Positions 24,604 through 33,685 of a stretch of DNA of 48,664 nt are shown here, piece by piece. The DNA comes from an uncultured Dermabacteraceae bacterium (lineage in GTDB: Bacteria > Actinomycetota > Actinomycetes > Actinomycetales > Dermabacteraceae), in assembly GCA_946223075.1 (NCBI GenBank), contig CAMILZ010000019.1, positions 1 to 48,664 of the forward strand. The letters run 5' to 3'. A program made the translations under genes and the position numbers. The notes below the pieces were generated by a model. That model was not told where the DNA came from. It saw only the letters and a program-made list of their open reading frames with translations, and did no database searches. Within the stretch, counting starts at the first letter, position 1, and each line of letters opens with the position of its first letter.

Positions 24604-25716
24604 CTATCGGATAGTCGGGGCTTCAGGCGAGGAGACGTCGATGACCGCACCCGGCTGGCTGAGAAGCGCCTCGAGCACCTTGGCCTTGAGTTCGGAATCC
24701 TCGGCCCCGCCCCACACGACCGTACGCGGGCCGGCATCGGTTGCGACTTCGAGGGTGACGCTCGAGGGGGAACTCGCGGTCGCTTTCGTGAGTGCGGCGC
24801 GGAGATTCGGCGGGAGTACCCGCGTGATCTCTAGGAGCGTCGATTCGGTCGCCTCGACGTTCGCCGCCGCAGGCTCGACCACAAGGTGCGGGAGGCTTGT
24901 GGGGTTGGCGGCCGCCGCGGGGAGCACCTGTCCCGTGCCGTCCACGATCGCCGTTCCTCCGCGTGATTCGAGCTGCGCGATCGCGGTGCGCTCGGTGACA
25001 ACCACACGAATCGTGCTCGGCCACTGACGCGTCGCCTTCGCCGATTTCACACCAGGCACAGCGGAGAGGTCATACTCGAGAGCGCCAAGGTCGGCGAAGG
25101 CAAGCGCTTGGCCTTTGCTCGCGCTTGCGACCTGTTCGAGTTCGGTCACGTCCACATACGAGACTCCCGCGAGCCGCACGTGAGAGACCTTGAGCTGCGG
25201 GAGGAAGGCGAGGGCAAGCACCGCGAGCGCGACGAGCGCGAAGAAAAATCCAACGGTGATCGGAAGCCAGCGTCGGCCCTTTTGCCACGGCTTTTTCCGG
25301 ACCCTCCTCGCGAATCGCTCCCCCGCGTGCACGACGGGCCCCTTGTTCGGGGACACCGACCCTCTTGCCTTGCCAGGTTTCGCAGGCTTCGCCGATGTCG
25401 TGGCCCTGGGCGATGTCGCTGATGGTGCTGTCGATGCGGGCTTCGCGGATCCTGGCGCCTTATCGGACCCCGCGTGCGGCTGGCGCGCCTCAGGCTTGGC
25501 AGTCTCGGCCGCCTTTGCAGGTTCGGCGCTGCCCTTGGAGGGGGCCTTCACCTTCCGACGGTTGCCGAGCGTGCGTTGCGGCCGCAACTGTTGATCGCGC
25601 TTCTCGCCAATCGCCCGGTTGGTGTTCTCCGCTCGCGTCGCCTCACTGACGTGCGCGGGCGTCGCCCCTGGGCGTTTCGGCCGCACGGGTCGCTGCGGGC
25701 GCTTGGGGGCGCTCAT
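24604..25716 (-). CDS. ftsQ: Cell division protein FtsQ/DivIB with long disordered N-terminus
   Basis: A bitopic septal protein of 370 residues. Residues 1-145 are a Lys/Pro/Ala-rich cytoplasmic tail, unusually long; a single transmembrane helix (ITVGFFFALVALAVLALAF) sits near 152-170, followed by the extracellular POTRA domain (KVSHVRLAGVSYVDVTELEQVA) and the FtsQ beta domain with WPSTIRVVVTERTAIA. It links early ring proteins to FtsW-FtsI through the FtsB/FtsL complex. Its ATG overlaps the murC stop by 4 bp. After the stop there are 207 bp before ftsZ. Confidence 0.92.
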   Translation of the reverse strand: MSAPKRPQRPVRPKRPGATPAHVSEATRAENTNRAIGEKRDQQLRPQRTLGNRRKVKAPSKGSAEPAKAAETAKPEARQPHAGSDKAPGSAKPASTAPSATSPRATTSAKPAKPGKARGSVSPNKGPVVHAGERFARRVRKKPWQKGRRWLPITVGFFFALVALAVLALAFLPQLKVSHVRLAGVSYVDVTELEQVASASKGQALAFADLGALEYDLSAVPGVKSAKATRQWPSTIRVVVTERTAIAQLESRGGTAIVDGTGQVLPAAAANPTSLPHLVVEPAAANVEATESTLLEITRVLPPNLRAALTKATASSPSSVTLEVATDAGPRTVVWGGAEDSELKAKVLEALLSQPGAVIDVSSPEAPTIR

Positions 25717-27194
25717 GCGCCCCTCGTCTCGAGCGCCTCGAGCACACGCGGGGTGACGTCCACAATGTCCCCCGCGCCCATCATGAGGATCACGCGCGCA
25801 TCGCCTGCATGAGAAGCAAGGTAGTGCGGGACATCGGCAGCATCGAGCACGTGGGCACCGTCGATATAGGCGGCGACGTCCTCGCTGCGGATGCTCGAAT
25901 CGAAGTCTTCACGCGCGGGATAGATCGGGAGAAGGATCGTCTCGTCGGCGGCGCTGAGCGCCTCGGCGAACTCTCGCGTGAACGCCTTCGTGCGAGAGAA
26001 CAGGTGCGGTTGGAACACGGCTACGAGCTTTCCGCCCGCCGCACGTTCGCGCCCCGCGGCAAGGGCAGCCGCTACTTCGCGAGGGTGATGCGCGTAATCG
26101 TCAATCACGGCCGTTCCGCGAACTTCACCCGCCACCTGGAAGCGGCGATCGGCACCCGCAAACTCCGCGAGCCCTGCAAGCACACCCGCACGCGTAACAC
26201 CAAGGATGTCGAGCGCAGCGAGCACACCGAGAGCGTTCAGGACATTATGTCGACCGGGAACACGCAACGAAAGGTCGATGCTCTCTCCGCCCGGGGTCTC
26301 AACCTCGACATGGGCGCCGGCGGCACTCGAGTGGTCCGCGACGATGCGCCACGTCGATTCGGGGTGCTCGCCGTACAGCACGACGCGAATCCCCGCCTCG
26401 CGCGCATCGCGGGCAAAGTCGAGCGCACCGGGATCATCCGCGCACGCCACGAGGGTGCCGTTCGTTTCCGTGAGGCGCGTCGCGAAGGCCGACAGCACCG
26501 CGCGGAGGTTCTCCTCGGTCCCGTGGAAGTCAAGATGATCGGCCTCGAAGTTGGTGAGCACAAGCACCGAAGGAGCAAAGGCCACAAAGGAACCGTCGGA
26601 CTCATCTGCTTCCACGACCGCGTACTCCCCCGCACCCTGGCCTGCATTCGCGCCGAGCTGTGCAACCGCCGCGCCGACCGCCCATGCCGGTTCGGCCCCC
26701 GCCGCGCGCAGGGCAAGGGTCGCCATGGCGCTCGTCGTCGTCTTCCCGTGCGTCCCGGCGACGGCGACAAGGGCGTGCTCGCGCAAAAGTCCCGCGAGGC
26801 CCGCCGCCCTGTGGATCACGGGAATGGCGAGGTCGTGTGCACGGCGCACCTCGGGATTGTCGGCGCGCACGGCCGTCGAAACAATGACGAGATCCGTGCC
26901 CTCCTCAATGTTGGCGTCATCGAAGCCGACCGTGATGCGTGCGCCGAGCTCGCGCAGTGGCGGGAGGAAACGCCCCTCTTGCGACTCCGATCCCGTAACC
27001 TCAAATCCCGCTTCGAGGGCAAGCCGGGCAACGGCGCTCATACCCGCGCCGCCAATGCGGATGACGTGGATTTTGCGCACCGGCTTCTCGGGCCACGCGG
27101 CATCGGTGACGACGGCACCGGGCCTCAGCATCGTGCGAAGCTCGCCTGGGGAGAAGGGGCGAAGATTGTCGAGAAGGTCGTTCACGGGGGTCAT
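25713..27194 (-). CDS. murC: UDP-N-acetylmuramate--L-alanine ligase
   Basis: The 493-residue cytoplasmic ligase adds L-Ala to UDP-MurNAc using ATP, the first stem peptide step. It has the N-terminal UDP-binding fold (HVIRIGGAGMSAVARL), P-loop GTHGKTTTS, the acidic EADESDGSF motif and DDYAHHPRE in the C-terminal domain. The gene is coupled on both sides by ATGA overlaps, to murG upstream and ftsQ downstream. Confidence 0.96.
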   Translation of the reverse strand: MTPVNDLLDNLRPFSPGELRTMLRPGAVVTDAAWPEKPVRKIHVIRIGGAGMSAVARLALEAGFEVTGSESQEGRFLPPLRELGARITVGFDDANIEEGTDLVIVSTAVRADNPEVRRAHDLAIPVIHRAAGLAGLLREHALVAVAGTHGKTTTSAMATLALRAAGAEPAWAVGAAVAQLGANAGQGAGEYAVVEADESDGSFVAFAPSVLVLTNFEADHLDFHGTEENLRAVLSAFATRLTETNGTLVACADDPGALDFARDAREAGIRVVLYGEHPESTWRIVADHSSAAGAHVEVETPGGESIDLSLRVPGRHNVLNALGVLAALDILGVTRAGVLAGLAEFAGADRRFQVAGEVRGTAVIDDYAHHPREVAAALAAGRERAAGGKLVAVFQPHLFSRTKAFTREFAEALSAADETILLPIYPAREDFDSSIRSEDVAAYIDGAHVLDAADVPHYLASHAGDARVILMMGAGDIVDVTPRVLEALETRGA

Positions 27195-28339
27195 CGCGCA
27201 CCACCCTTCGGGCGCTGGGTCGCGAGCGCCGGGATCGACGCGGCGATGCGGTCGGCGACTTTCTCGGCGGCATCGCGTTTACCGAGGGCGAGCGCCGCGT
27301 TCTCCATGCGCTGACGCACCTCGGTATCGAGCAAGCATTCGGCAACGGTTTCAAGAAGAAGCTCGGGCGTGAGGAGGGCATCCTTGATCATGCGCGCCCC
27401 GCCGGTCTCGACCATGTCAGCACCGTTGAGCGCCTGCTCACCATTGCCGATCGGAAGGGGTACGAAGAGCGCCGGCAAGCCCACGGCGGCGAGTTCACAC
27501 ACCGTCCCTGCGCCCGAGCGCGTCACCGCGAAGTCTGCGGCGGCGTAGGCCTCTTCCATCCCATTGACGTACTCGACCTGCACGTAGTGCTTGCCGCTCG
27601 CGGGAACTTTCTTGCCCTTCCCCGTCACGTGCAGGATTTGTACGCCGAGTCCCTCGAGGGGGGCGATTGCGGCCGCGAGAGTTTCATTAAGACGCTGCGC
27701 GCCAAGCGAGCCTCCCGTGACGAGCAGGGTCGGTCGTTCGGGATCGAGACCGAAGGATTCGCGCGCTTGTGCACGTCGCGCCTCGCGATCGAAGTGGGCG
27801 ATTTCAGACCGCATGGGCATTCCGACCCATTCGGCCTTCGAGAGCGGCCCTGACGTGTCGCTCATATCGAAGGCGGTCATGACGCGAGCACCCAGCCGGG
27901 CGCCAAGCTTGTTGGCCATGCCGGGGCGCTTGTTCGCCTCGTGAATAAACAGAGGAATCTTCGCATGCCTACCCGCGATATACGCGGGCGGGCACACATA
28001 GCCGCCAAATCCCGCGACCGCGTCGACGTTCTCGCTGCGGATGAAACGGCGAACATCGCCGAGGCCGCGGCCGAACTCGCGGGGGAAACGCAGAGCGGCA
28101 GCATTGGGGCGGCGCGGGAACGGCACCTTGTCGATCGTGAGCAGCTCAAAGCCCGCCGCGGGTACGAGATCCGCCTCAAGGCCCACCTTCGTGCCGAGAG
28201 CCACGACGCGCACGCCCGAATAACGCTCGGTGAGCGCCCGCGCCACCGCGAGCATGGGCGACACGTGGCCAGCGCTTCCCGCCCCTGCCACAAGAATGGT
28301 CGCCTGCGTGCGTGCCTGAGTGTGGGCATTGGAAGTCAT
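27191..28339 (-). CDS. murG: MurG lipid II synthase (UDP-GlcNAc transferase)
   Basis: The 382-residue membrane-associated GT28 transferase adds GlcNAc to lipid I, completing lipid II. Visible are the first G-loop GAGSAGHVSP, GGYVCPPAYIA, HEANKRPG, GGSLGAQRLNE and the donor-binding TRSGAGTVCELAAVG with GNGEQALNG. ATG at 28339 is chosen because it overlaps the ftsW stop (ATGA) and begins just before the Rossmann strand ATILVAGAG. The longer open frame lies inside ftsW. Confidence 0.95.
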   Translation of the reverse strand: MTSNAHTQARTQATILVAGAGSAGHVSPMLAVARALTERYSGVRVVALGTKVGLEADLVPAAGFELLTIDKVPFPRRPNAAALRFPREFGRGLGDVRRFIRSENVDAVAGFGGYVCPPAYIAGRHAKIPLFIHEANKRPGMANKLGARLGARVMTAFDMSDTSGPLSKAEWVGMPMRSEIAHFDREARRAQARESFGLDPERPTLLVTGGSLGAQRLNETLAAAIAPLEGLGVQILHVTGKGKKVPASGKHYVQVEYVNGMEEAYAAADFAVTRSGAGTVCELAAVGLPALFVPLPIGNGEQALNGADMVETGGARMIKDALLTPELLLETVAECLLDTEVRQRMENAALALGKRDAAEKVADRIAASIPALATQRPKGGAR

Positions 28340-29619
28340 GAGCGCGTTCCCTTTCTGGTCAGGTGTTCCGACGCCGGCTTCGCGACAACCGTGGCCGATT
28401 TTTTCGAGTAGCGGGCATGCGCCCGGAGAGCCTCCGCCGCGCCAGGTTCGGATCTCGCAAAGGCGAGCAGCACCCCGAGCGCGAGCATCGAGGCGATGAG
28501 CGCCGAGCCGCCCGCCGAGACAAACGGCAGGGGCACGCCGAGCACGGGAAGGAGCCCCGTCACGACGGCCATGTTCACGAAGGCCTGAGCGAGGATCCAC
28601 GAGGTGATCCCCGCGATCGTGATCTGCACGAAAGGATCGCGAATCCGAAGCATCATGCGGTACAGAAAGAGCGCGAGGAGCGTGAAGAGGAGAACGATGA
28701 GGAGCGTGCCGAAAAGGCCGAGCTCCTCGCCGATGATGGAGAAAATGAAGTCGTTATCGGCCTCGGGAACACGCCCCCATTTTTGGCGCGACTGCCCGAT
28801 CCCCACGCCCCACCAGCCGCCGGTCGCGAGTGCCATGAGGCCGTTGTCGGCCTGGTAACACGAGTCGCCCGCGCACTCACCGTGCAGCCAGTTGAGCGCG
28901 CGTGCCATGCGGTTCGGGCTCGCGAGCACGAGGCCAATGACGACGGCCACGGCACCGCCACCCGCGATCAGGAACCACCGCTTCGGCACGCCGGCCACCC
29001 AGAAGGCACCCGCGGCGAGAATGCCGACCATCATCATCGTGCCGAGGTCGCGTCCCAAAATAATGAGGCCAAGTGCCGCCCCCGTGCCGGCAATGGCCGT
29101 GCACAGCACGGGCAGTTCGCGCAGGCGATCGCGGTTTTTGGCGAGGAACGAGCCGAGCCACACGGCGAGCGCGAGTTTGAGAAACTCCGACGGTTGACCG
29201 CGAAGCGGGCCGAGCTGAATCCAGTTCCTGTTGCCGCCCTTACCGAGCCCAAGCGGTGTGAAGACGAGCGATTGCAGGAGCAGCCCGAGACCCAAGAGAA
29301 AAGTCGCGACCGCGAGGTTCTTGTACCACTTGACCGGGGTGAGGGCGGCGGCAATGAGAAGCACGAGGCCAATGGTGGCGAAGATCCCCTGCGTCACGAA
29401 GGAAGCGTAAGGTGAATGACCCTTCGCAATGTTGGTCACCGAGGAACTCGACAGCACCATGACGAGGCCGATCGTGATGAGGATCCCGCCGATCACGGCA
29501 ATCGCATAAAAATCGAGCGCGGGCGAGTGAAACCATCGGCCGAGAGTCGATTTGACTTCCCCGCCCACGTCGCCGAGGGGCCGCTGCTCGCTCGGACGCT
29601 GCGTGGCGCGCTCGCTCAC
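28336..29619 (-). CDS. ftsW: Septal peptidoglycan glycosyltransferase FtsW
   Basis: A 427-residue SEDS-family polymerase with about ten membrane helices that polymerises lipid II at the septum together with FtsI. The extracellular loop with GNRNWIQLGP and GQPSEFLKLALAVW and the later PLPFVSAGGSALIASMLALG are SEDS hallmarks. The GTG start overlaps the murD stop as GTGA and its own TGA overlaps murG. The C-terminal tail is basic and hydrophilic, typical of actinobacterial FtsW. Confidence 0.95.
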   Translation of the reverse strand: MSERATQRPSEQRPLGDVGGEVKSTLGRWFHSPALDFYAIAVIGGILITIGLVMVLSSSSVTNIAKGHSPYASFVTQGIFATIGLVLLIAAALTPVKWYKNLAVATFLLGLGLLLQSLVFTPLGLGKGGNRNWIQLGPLRGQPSEFLKLALAVWLGSFLAKNRDRLRELPVLCTAIAGTGAALGLIILGRDLGTMMMVGILAAGAFWVAGVPKRWFLIAGGGAVAVVIGLVLASPNRMARALNWLHGECAGDSCYQADNGLMALATGGWWGVGIGQSRQKWGRVPEADNDFIFSIIGEELGLFGTLLIVLLFTLLALFLYRMMLRIRDPFVQITIAGITSWILAQAFVNMAVVTGLLPVLGVPLPFVSAGGSALIASMLALGVLLAFARSEPGAAEALRAHARYSKKSATVVAKPASEHLTRKGTRS

Positions 29620-31121
29620 GCGTCGCTCCCAAGGCTCCGCGCAGCCTCCGCGAAGAGGTTTCCGCGCTCGGCGTAGTTCACGAACTGATCGATGCTCGCG
29701 GCAGCGGGGGCGAGGAGCACAACGTCACCGTCGCTCGCGCGCGAGGCCGCTTCCTCAACGGCTTTGCGCATCAGTGCGCGCGTGTCCTCACATTCGGCGG
29801 GGTCGATCCACACGCGTGGAACGTCCGGAGCATTGTCCTCGAGCGCCGCGATGAACGGTGCGGGATCGCTCCCGATGAGCACGACCGCCTTGAGACGATC
29901 CGCCTGCGCGGCGACGAGCCCGTGAAGATCCGCGCCCTTCGCATCGCCCCCGGCAAGCCACACGACGGATTTCGCCGCTCCGAGAGCCGCCTCTGCAGAA
30001 TCGGGATTCGTGGCTTTCGAATCATCAACGAACGCCACGCTGCCCTTGACGTGCACAATTTCGCTGCGATGTTCGCCCGCCCGATACGCCGCGAGCCCCT
30101 CGCGCACGTGAAGGGGTTCAACGCCAAACGAACGCGCAAGACCCGCGGCAAAGAGCGCATTGAGGACAACGTGCGGCGGAGCACCGTGGGGTCCGAGATG
30201 CGCGACGGTATCGAGATTCGCCATCTCTGCCGCCTGAGAATGCCTGTTCTCGCAAAAAGCACGGTCGACGAGCAGATCCTCGACAACGCCGAGTTCGCTC
30301 GGTCCGGGGGCGGAAAGTCCCACGCCGATCGCGCGGCAGCCTTCCACGACATCGGCCTCTTCGAGGGCGTGAAGGGTGCGCTCATCGCCCTTGTTATACA
30401 GGCAGGCGTGCACGGTTCCGGCGTAGACCTTCGCCTTCGCCTCGGCATACGCCTCCATCCCGCCGTGCCAGTCGAGGTGATCGGCTCCAATGTTGAGAAT
30501 CGCGCTCGAGTGCGCCCCGAGGTTCTCCGTCCAGTGAAGCTGGAAGCTCGAAAGTTCGAGTGCGATCGCCTCGAAACCTTCCGGGTCGAGCGCCGCTTCG
30601 ATCAAGGGAAGGCCCACGTTGCCCGCGGCGACCGCGCGCACGCCGGCATTCTGCAAGATCGACTCGAGCATCGTCACGACGGTGGTCTTGCCATTCGTGC
30701 CGGTGACGGCGAGCCAGGCCGGACCATCGGCCTTCTGCATACGGCGGGCGAGTTCGATTTCCGACCAGATTTCGATACCCGCGTCCCTCGCGGCAGCGAG
30801 AAGAGGGTGGTCGGGCCGCCATCCGGGTGACGTGACGACGACGTCGAACGGGGAACCGTCGGAATTCTCCGGAAGCGCACGGGTGTGCTCCTCCCCGAGC
30901 AAAATCCGAGCGCCAAGGGTCTCAAGAACCTTGGCCCGTTCCAGATTCGATTCCGAACGCGAAGCGTCCACCGCGGTGACGTGGGCGCCGCGCTGGAGGG
31001 TCTGGTCCACGATCGCGTAACCCGAAACCCCGAACCCCGTCACGAGAATGCGGGCGCCCGAGACATCGAGGCCCGGGAAGGGGCGCTCGGAAAGTCGAAG
31101 GGATGTTTCAGAAGCAGTCAC
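29616..31121 (-). CDS. murD: UDP-N-acetylmuramoylalanine--D-glutamate ligase
   Basis: The 501-residue ligase adds D-Glu to UDP-MurNAc-L-Ala. It has the N-terminal Rossmann segment RILVTGFGVSGYA, the P-loop TGTNGKTTVV, the FQLHW motif (ELSSFQLHW) and NIGADHLDWHG, and a C-terminal VDDSKATN. It starts at GTG, with AGGTGG upstream, 36 bp after mraY. This small gap is one of few breaks in the chain of overlapping dcw genes. Confidence 0.95.
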   Translation of the reverse strand: MTASETSLRLSERPFPGLDVSGARILVTGFGVSGYAIVDQTLQRGAHVTAVDASRSESNLERAKVLETLGARILLGEEHTRALPENSDGSPFDVVVTSPGWRPDHPLLAAARDAGIEIWSEIELARRMQKADGPAWLAVTGTNGKTTVVTMLESILQNAGVRAVAAGNVGLPLIEAALDPEGFEAIALELSSFQLHWTENLGAHSSAILNIGADHLDWHGGMEAYAEAKAKVYAGTVHACLYNKGDERTLHALEEADVVEGCRAIGVGLSAPGPSELGVVEDLLVDRAFCENRHSQAAEMANLDTVAHLGPHGAPPHVVLNALFAAGLARSFGVEPLHVREGLAAYRAGEHRSEIVHVKGSVAFVDDSKATNPDSAEAALGAAKSVVWLAGGDAKGADLHGLVAAQADRLKAVVLIGSDPAPFIAALEDNAPDVPRVWIDPAECEDTRALMRKAVEEAASRASDGDVVLLAPAAASIDQFVNYAERGNLFAEAARSLGSDA

Positions 31122-31157
31122 GCGATGCCACCTGGCACTAGGTCGAGAACGGATGGA

Positions 31158-32240
31158 TTAGATGAAACGCAAAGCGTCAAGGTAGAACAGGCCGAGCCCC
31201 AACGCCGCGAACACGCCCGCGATGATCCAGAAGCGCACGACGATTGTCACCTCGTTCCAGCCCTTGAGCTCGAAGTGGTGCTGGAGCGGCGCCATGCGGA
31301 ACACGCGCTTGCGCGTGAGCTTGAAGCTCGTGACCTGGATGATCACCGAGAGCGAGATGATCACGAACAGACCGCCGATGATGCCGCCAACGAGCTCGGT
31401 GCGCGAGAGGATCGTGAGGGCTGCAAGCACGCCGCCGAGGGCGAGCGAGCCCGTGTCGCCCATGAAGATGCGCGCGGGCGACGTGTTCCACCACAGGAAG
31501 CCGACGCACGCGCCAAGAACCGCGGCAGCGACAATCGCGAGATCGAGCGGATCCCTCGCGGCGTAGCACGAACGAAGCTCTTCAATGCCGCACTGCTGGC
31601 GCCACTGCCAAAACGAGATGAGCACGTACGCGCCCGCGAAAATGATCGTCGCCCCTGAGGCGAGACCGTCGAGACCGTCCGTGAGGTTCACGCCGTTGGA
31701 CCACGCCGCGACGAGAAAGTTCGCCCAAATCGCGAAGAGGACGATGCCGAGTGCGGTACCCGCGAAGGCGAGGTTGAGCCACGGGATATCCCGCACGAAC
31801 GAGATGTGCATAGACGCGGGCGTGTGGCCCCAGCGATCGGGGAATTGCAGCGCGAGCACGGCGAAGGCCGTGCCGATGAGACCCTGGCCCACGAGCTTCG
31901 CCCGCGGGGAAAGGCCAAGGGACTGCTTCTTCGCGATCTTCGCGTAATCATCCATGAACCCAAGGATGCCGAGCCCCACCATGAGCAAGAGCGCGAGCAT
32001 GCCCGAAGCCGAAGGAGCACGAAGAATTCCCAGGTGGCCGGAGCCATACCCGATGAGGGTCGCGAGGATAATCATGACGCCGCCCATCGTCGGCGTTCCA
32101 CGCTTGGTCGCGTGGGTCGTGGGGCCGTCGTCTCGCACGAACTGGCCGTACTGCTTCTTCACGAGGAAGCGAATGTACAGCGGGGTCAGGGAGAACGAAA
32201 GAACCGCGGCTACGGCCCCGGCGATCAAGATTCCGATCAT
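31158..32240 (-). CDS. mraY: Phospho-MurNAc-pentapeptide transferase MraY
   Basis: The 360-residue integral membrane enzyme transfers phospho-MurNAc-pentapeptide to undecaprenyl phosphate, making lipid I. About ten transmembrane helices, the Asp-rich GFMDDYAKI, NLTDGLDGLASG, FMGDTGSLALGG and the cytoplasmic HHF loop PLQHHFELKGW are all present. The ATG overlaps the murF stop by 4 bp. Confidence 0.97.
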   Translation of the reverse strand: MIGILIAGAVAAVLSFSLTPLYIRFLVKKQYGQFVRDDGPTTHATKRGTPTMGGVMIILATLIGYGSGHLGILRAPSASGMLALLLMVGLGILGFMDDYAKIAKKQSLGLSPRAKLVGQGLIGTAFAVLALQFPDRWGHTPASMHISFVRDIPWLNLAFAGTALGIVLFAIWANFLVAAWSNGVNLTDGLDGLASGATIIFAGAYVLISFWQWRQQCGIEELRSCYAARDPLDLAIVAAAVLGACVGFLWWNTSPARIFMGDTGSLALGGVLAALTILSRTELVGGIIGGLFVIISLSVIIQVTSFKLTRKRVFRMAPLQHHFELKGWNEVTIVVRFWIIAGVFAALGLGLFYLDALRFI

Positions 32241-33685
32241 GCCTTCTCTCCTGCGTTATCCGCCTTCGTGGACTCGGCGCCCCACGTCCGTACAAGCGAT
32301 TCGCCAAGCTTCGCGAGGCCCGCCCCGTTGGAGGACTTGAGCAAGAGTGTGCTCTCGGGCCTCCTCACTGTTTCTAGCACAGCGGGGGCCTCGTCGAGGC
32401 TTTCGACATACACGGCCCCCTCGCCTTCACCACGGGTTTCGGTCACACCCTCGTAAATGTCACGTGCGCCCTCACCGATCGCGATGACCACGTCGATGCC
32501 GTTCTCGGCCGCGAAGCGCCCCATGCTGCGATGTGCTTCGGCGCTCTCATCGCCGAGTTCAAGCATCTGCCCGAGCACGGCGACCGTGTAGCGCTCACGC
32601 CCGAGAACGGCGAGCGCCGAAAGGCCCGCGCGCATCGAATCGGGGTTGGCGTTGTAGGCATCGTTAATGAGTGTCACCCCGTGGGGCAGTTCACTCACCT
32701 GCATGCGGCCCGGGGAACGCTGTTCGGCCGCATTGAGCCCCGACACAATCGCGTCGAAGCTCACGCCCGCCGCGGAAGCGGCCGCGGCCGCGGCAAGGGC
32801 GTTATCGACGTGGTGCTCGCCCGTGAGCGTGAGGGCGATGGGCGCCTCGCTTGCCCCCATGTGGAGCGTGAAGCGCGCGCGTGCTGCTGCGTCAAGGCGC
32901 ACCTCGGTCGCGAAGGCCTCGGCAGTCTCGTTGCTCCGGCTGAAGTGCGCAACGTGGGCTCGCGTGCGGGTGACCATCGCCTTCACGCGCGCATCGTCGG
33001 CGTTGAGGACCGCCGTTCCATTTTCGTCGAGTGCCTCGACAAGCTCACCCTTGGCTTTCGCGATGTTCTCGACTCCGCCGAACTCCCCCACGTGGGCGTG
33101 GCCGACGTTGAGCACGAGGGAAATATCGGGTCGCGCGATGCTTGTCAGGTGGCGAATATGCCCGATGCCCCTCGCCCCCATCTCAAGCACGAGATGGCGC
33201 GTCGTCTCGGTGAGCTCGAGGACCGTGAGCGGCAGACCGAGCTCGTTGTTGCGGCTGCCCACGGGGGCGATCGTCTCACCGACCGGGGCGAGAATCGCGT
33301 GAAGCAGGTCCTTCGTGCTGGTCTTTCCGTTCGAACCGGTGAGCGCAATGACGACTGGCGGCTCAGCGCCCGCGCGGGCATTGGCGAGCTCGTGCCGCGC
33401 GAGAGTCTCAAGCGCGGCAAGCGGATCATCGACTTGGATCGCGGGAACCGCGAGGTCGGCACCCGCTTTCGTCACGAGAGAGGCCGCAGCCCCAGCCTTG
33501 GCTGCCGAGGCCACGAAGTCATGGCCGTCGACGCGCTCACCTTCGAACGCCACGAACAGATCACCCGGAGCGATCACACGCGAATCGACGCTCGCCTTGC
33601 CGTGCACGACTTCCTCGCCCGTAGCACCTCCCACGAGGCGCCCGCCGACGAGTTGCGCGATCGCGCCCGTTGTTGTCTTACGCAT
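32237..33685 (-). CDS. murF: UDP-MurNAc-tripeptide--D-alanyl-D-alanine ligase
   Basis: The 482-residue ligase adds D-Ala-D-Ala to the stem tripeptide. It shows VDSRVIAPGDLFVAFEGERVDGHDF in the N-terminal domain, P-loop TGSNGKTSTKD and the C-terminal NDAYNANPDSMRAGL that contacts substrate. ATG at 33685 is chosen because GGAGGA lies 5-10 nt upstream and MRKTTTGAIA is the family start. It overlaps murE by 8 bp. Confidence 0.95.
   Translation of the reverse strand: MRKTTTGAIAQLVGGRLVGGATGEEVVHGKASVDSRVIAPGDLFVAFEGERVDGHDFVASAAKAGAAASLVTKAGADLAVPAIQVDDPLAALETLARHELANARAGAEPPVVIALTGSNGKTSTKDLLHAILAPVGETIAPVGSRNNELGLPLTVLELTETTRHLVLEMGARGIGHIRHLTSIARPDISLVLNVGHAHVGEFGGVENIAKAKGELVEALDENGTAVLNADDARVKAMVTRTRAHVAHFSRSNETAEAFATEVRLDAAARARFTLHMGASEAPIALTLTGEHHVDNALAAAAAASAAGVSFDAIVSGLNAAEQRSPGRMQVSELPHGVTLINDAYNANPDSMRAGLSALAVLGRERYTVAVLGQMLELGDESAEAHRSMGRFAAENGIDVVIAIGEGARDIYEGVTETRGEGEGAVYVESLDEAPAVLETVRRPESTLLLKSSNGAGLAKLGESLVRTWGAESTKADNAGEKA

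Noticed and set aside
24580..24620. Possible terminator hairpin at the ftsQ stop codon
   Set aside because: The pairing CCCCG/CGGGG with CTATC/GATAG leaves too small a loop and no T-tract follows.
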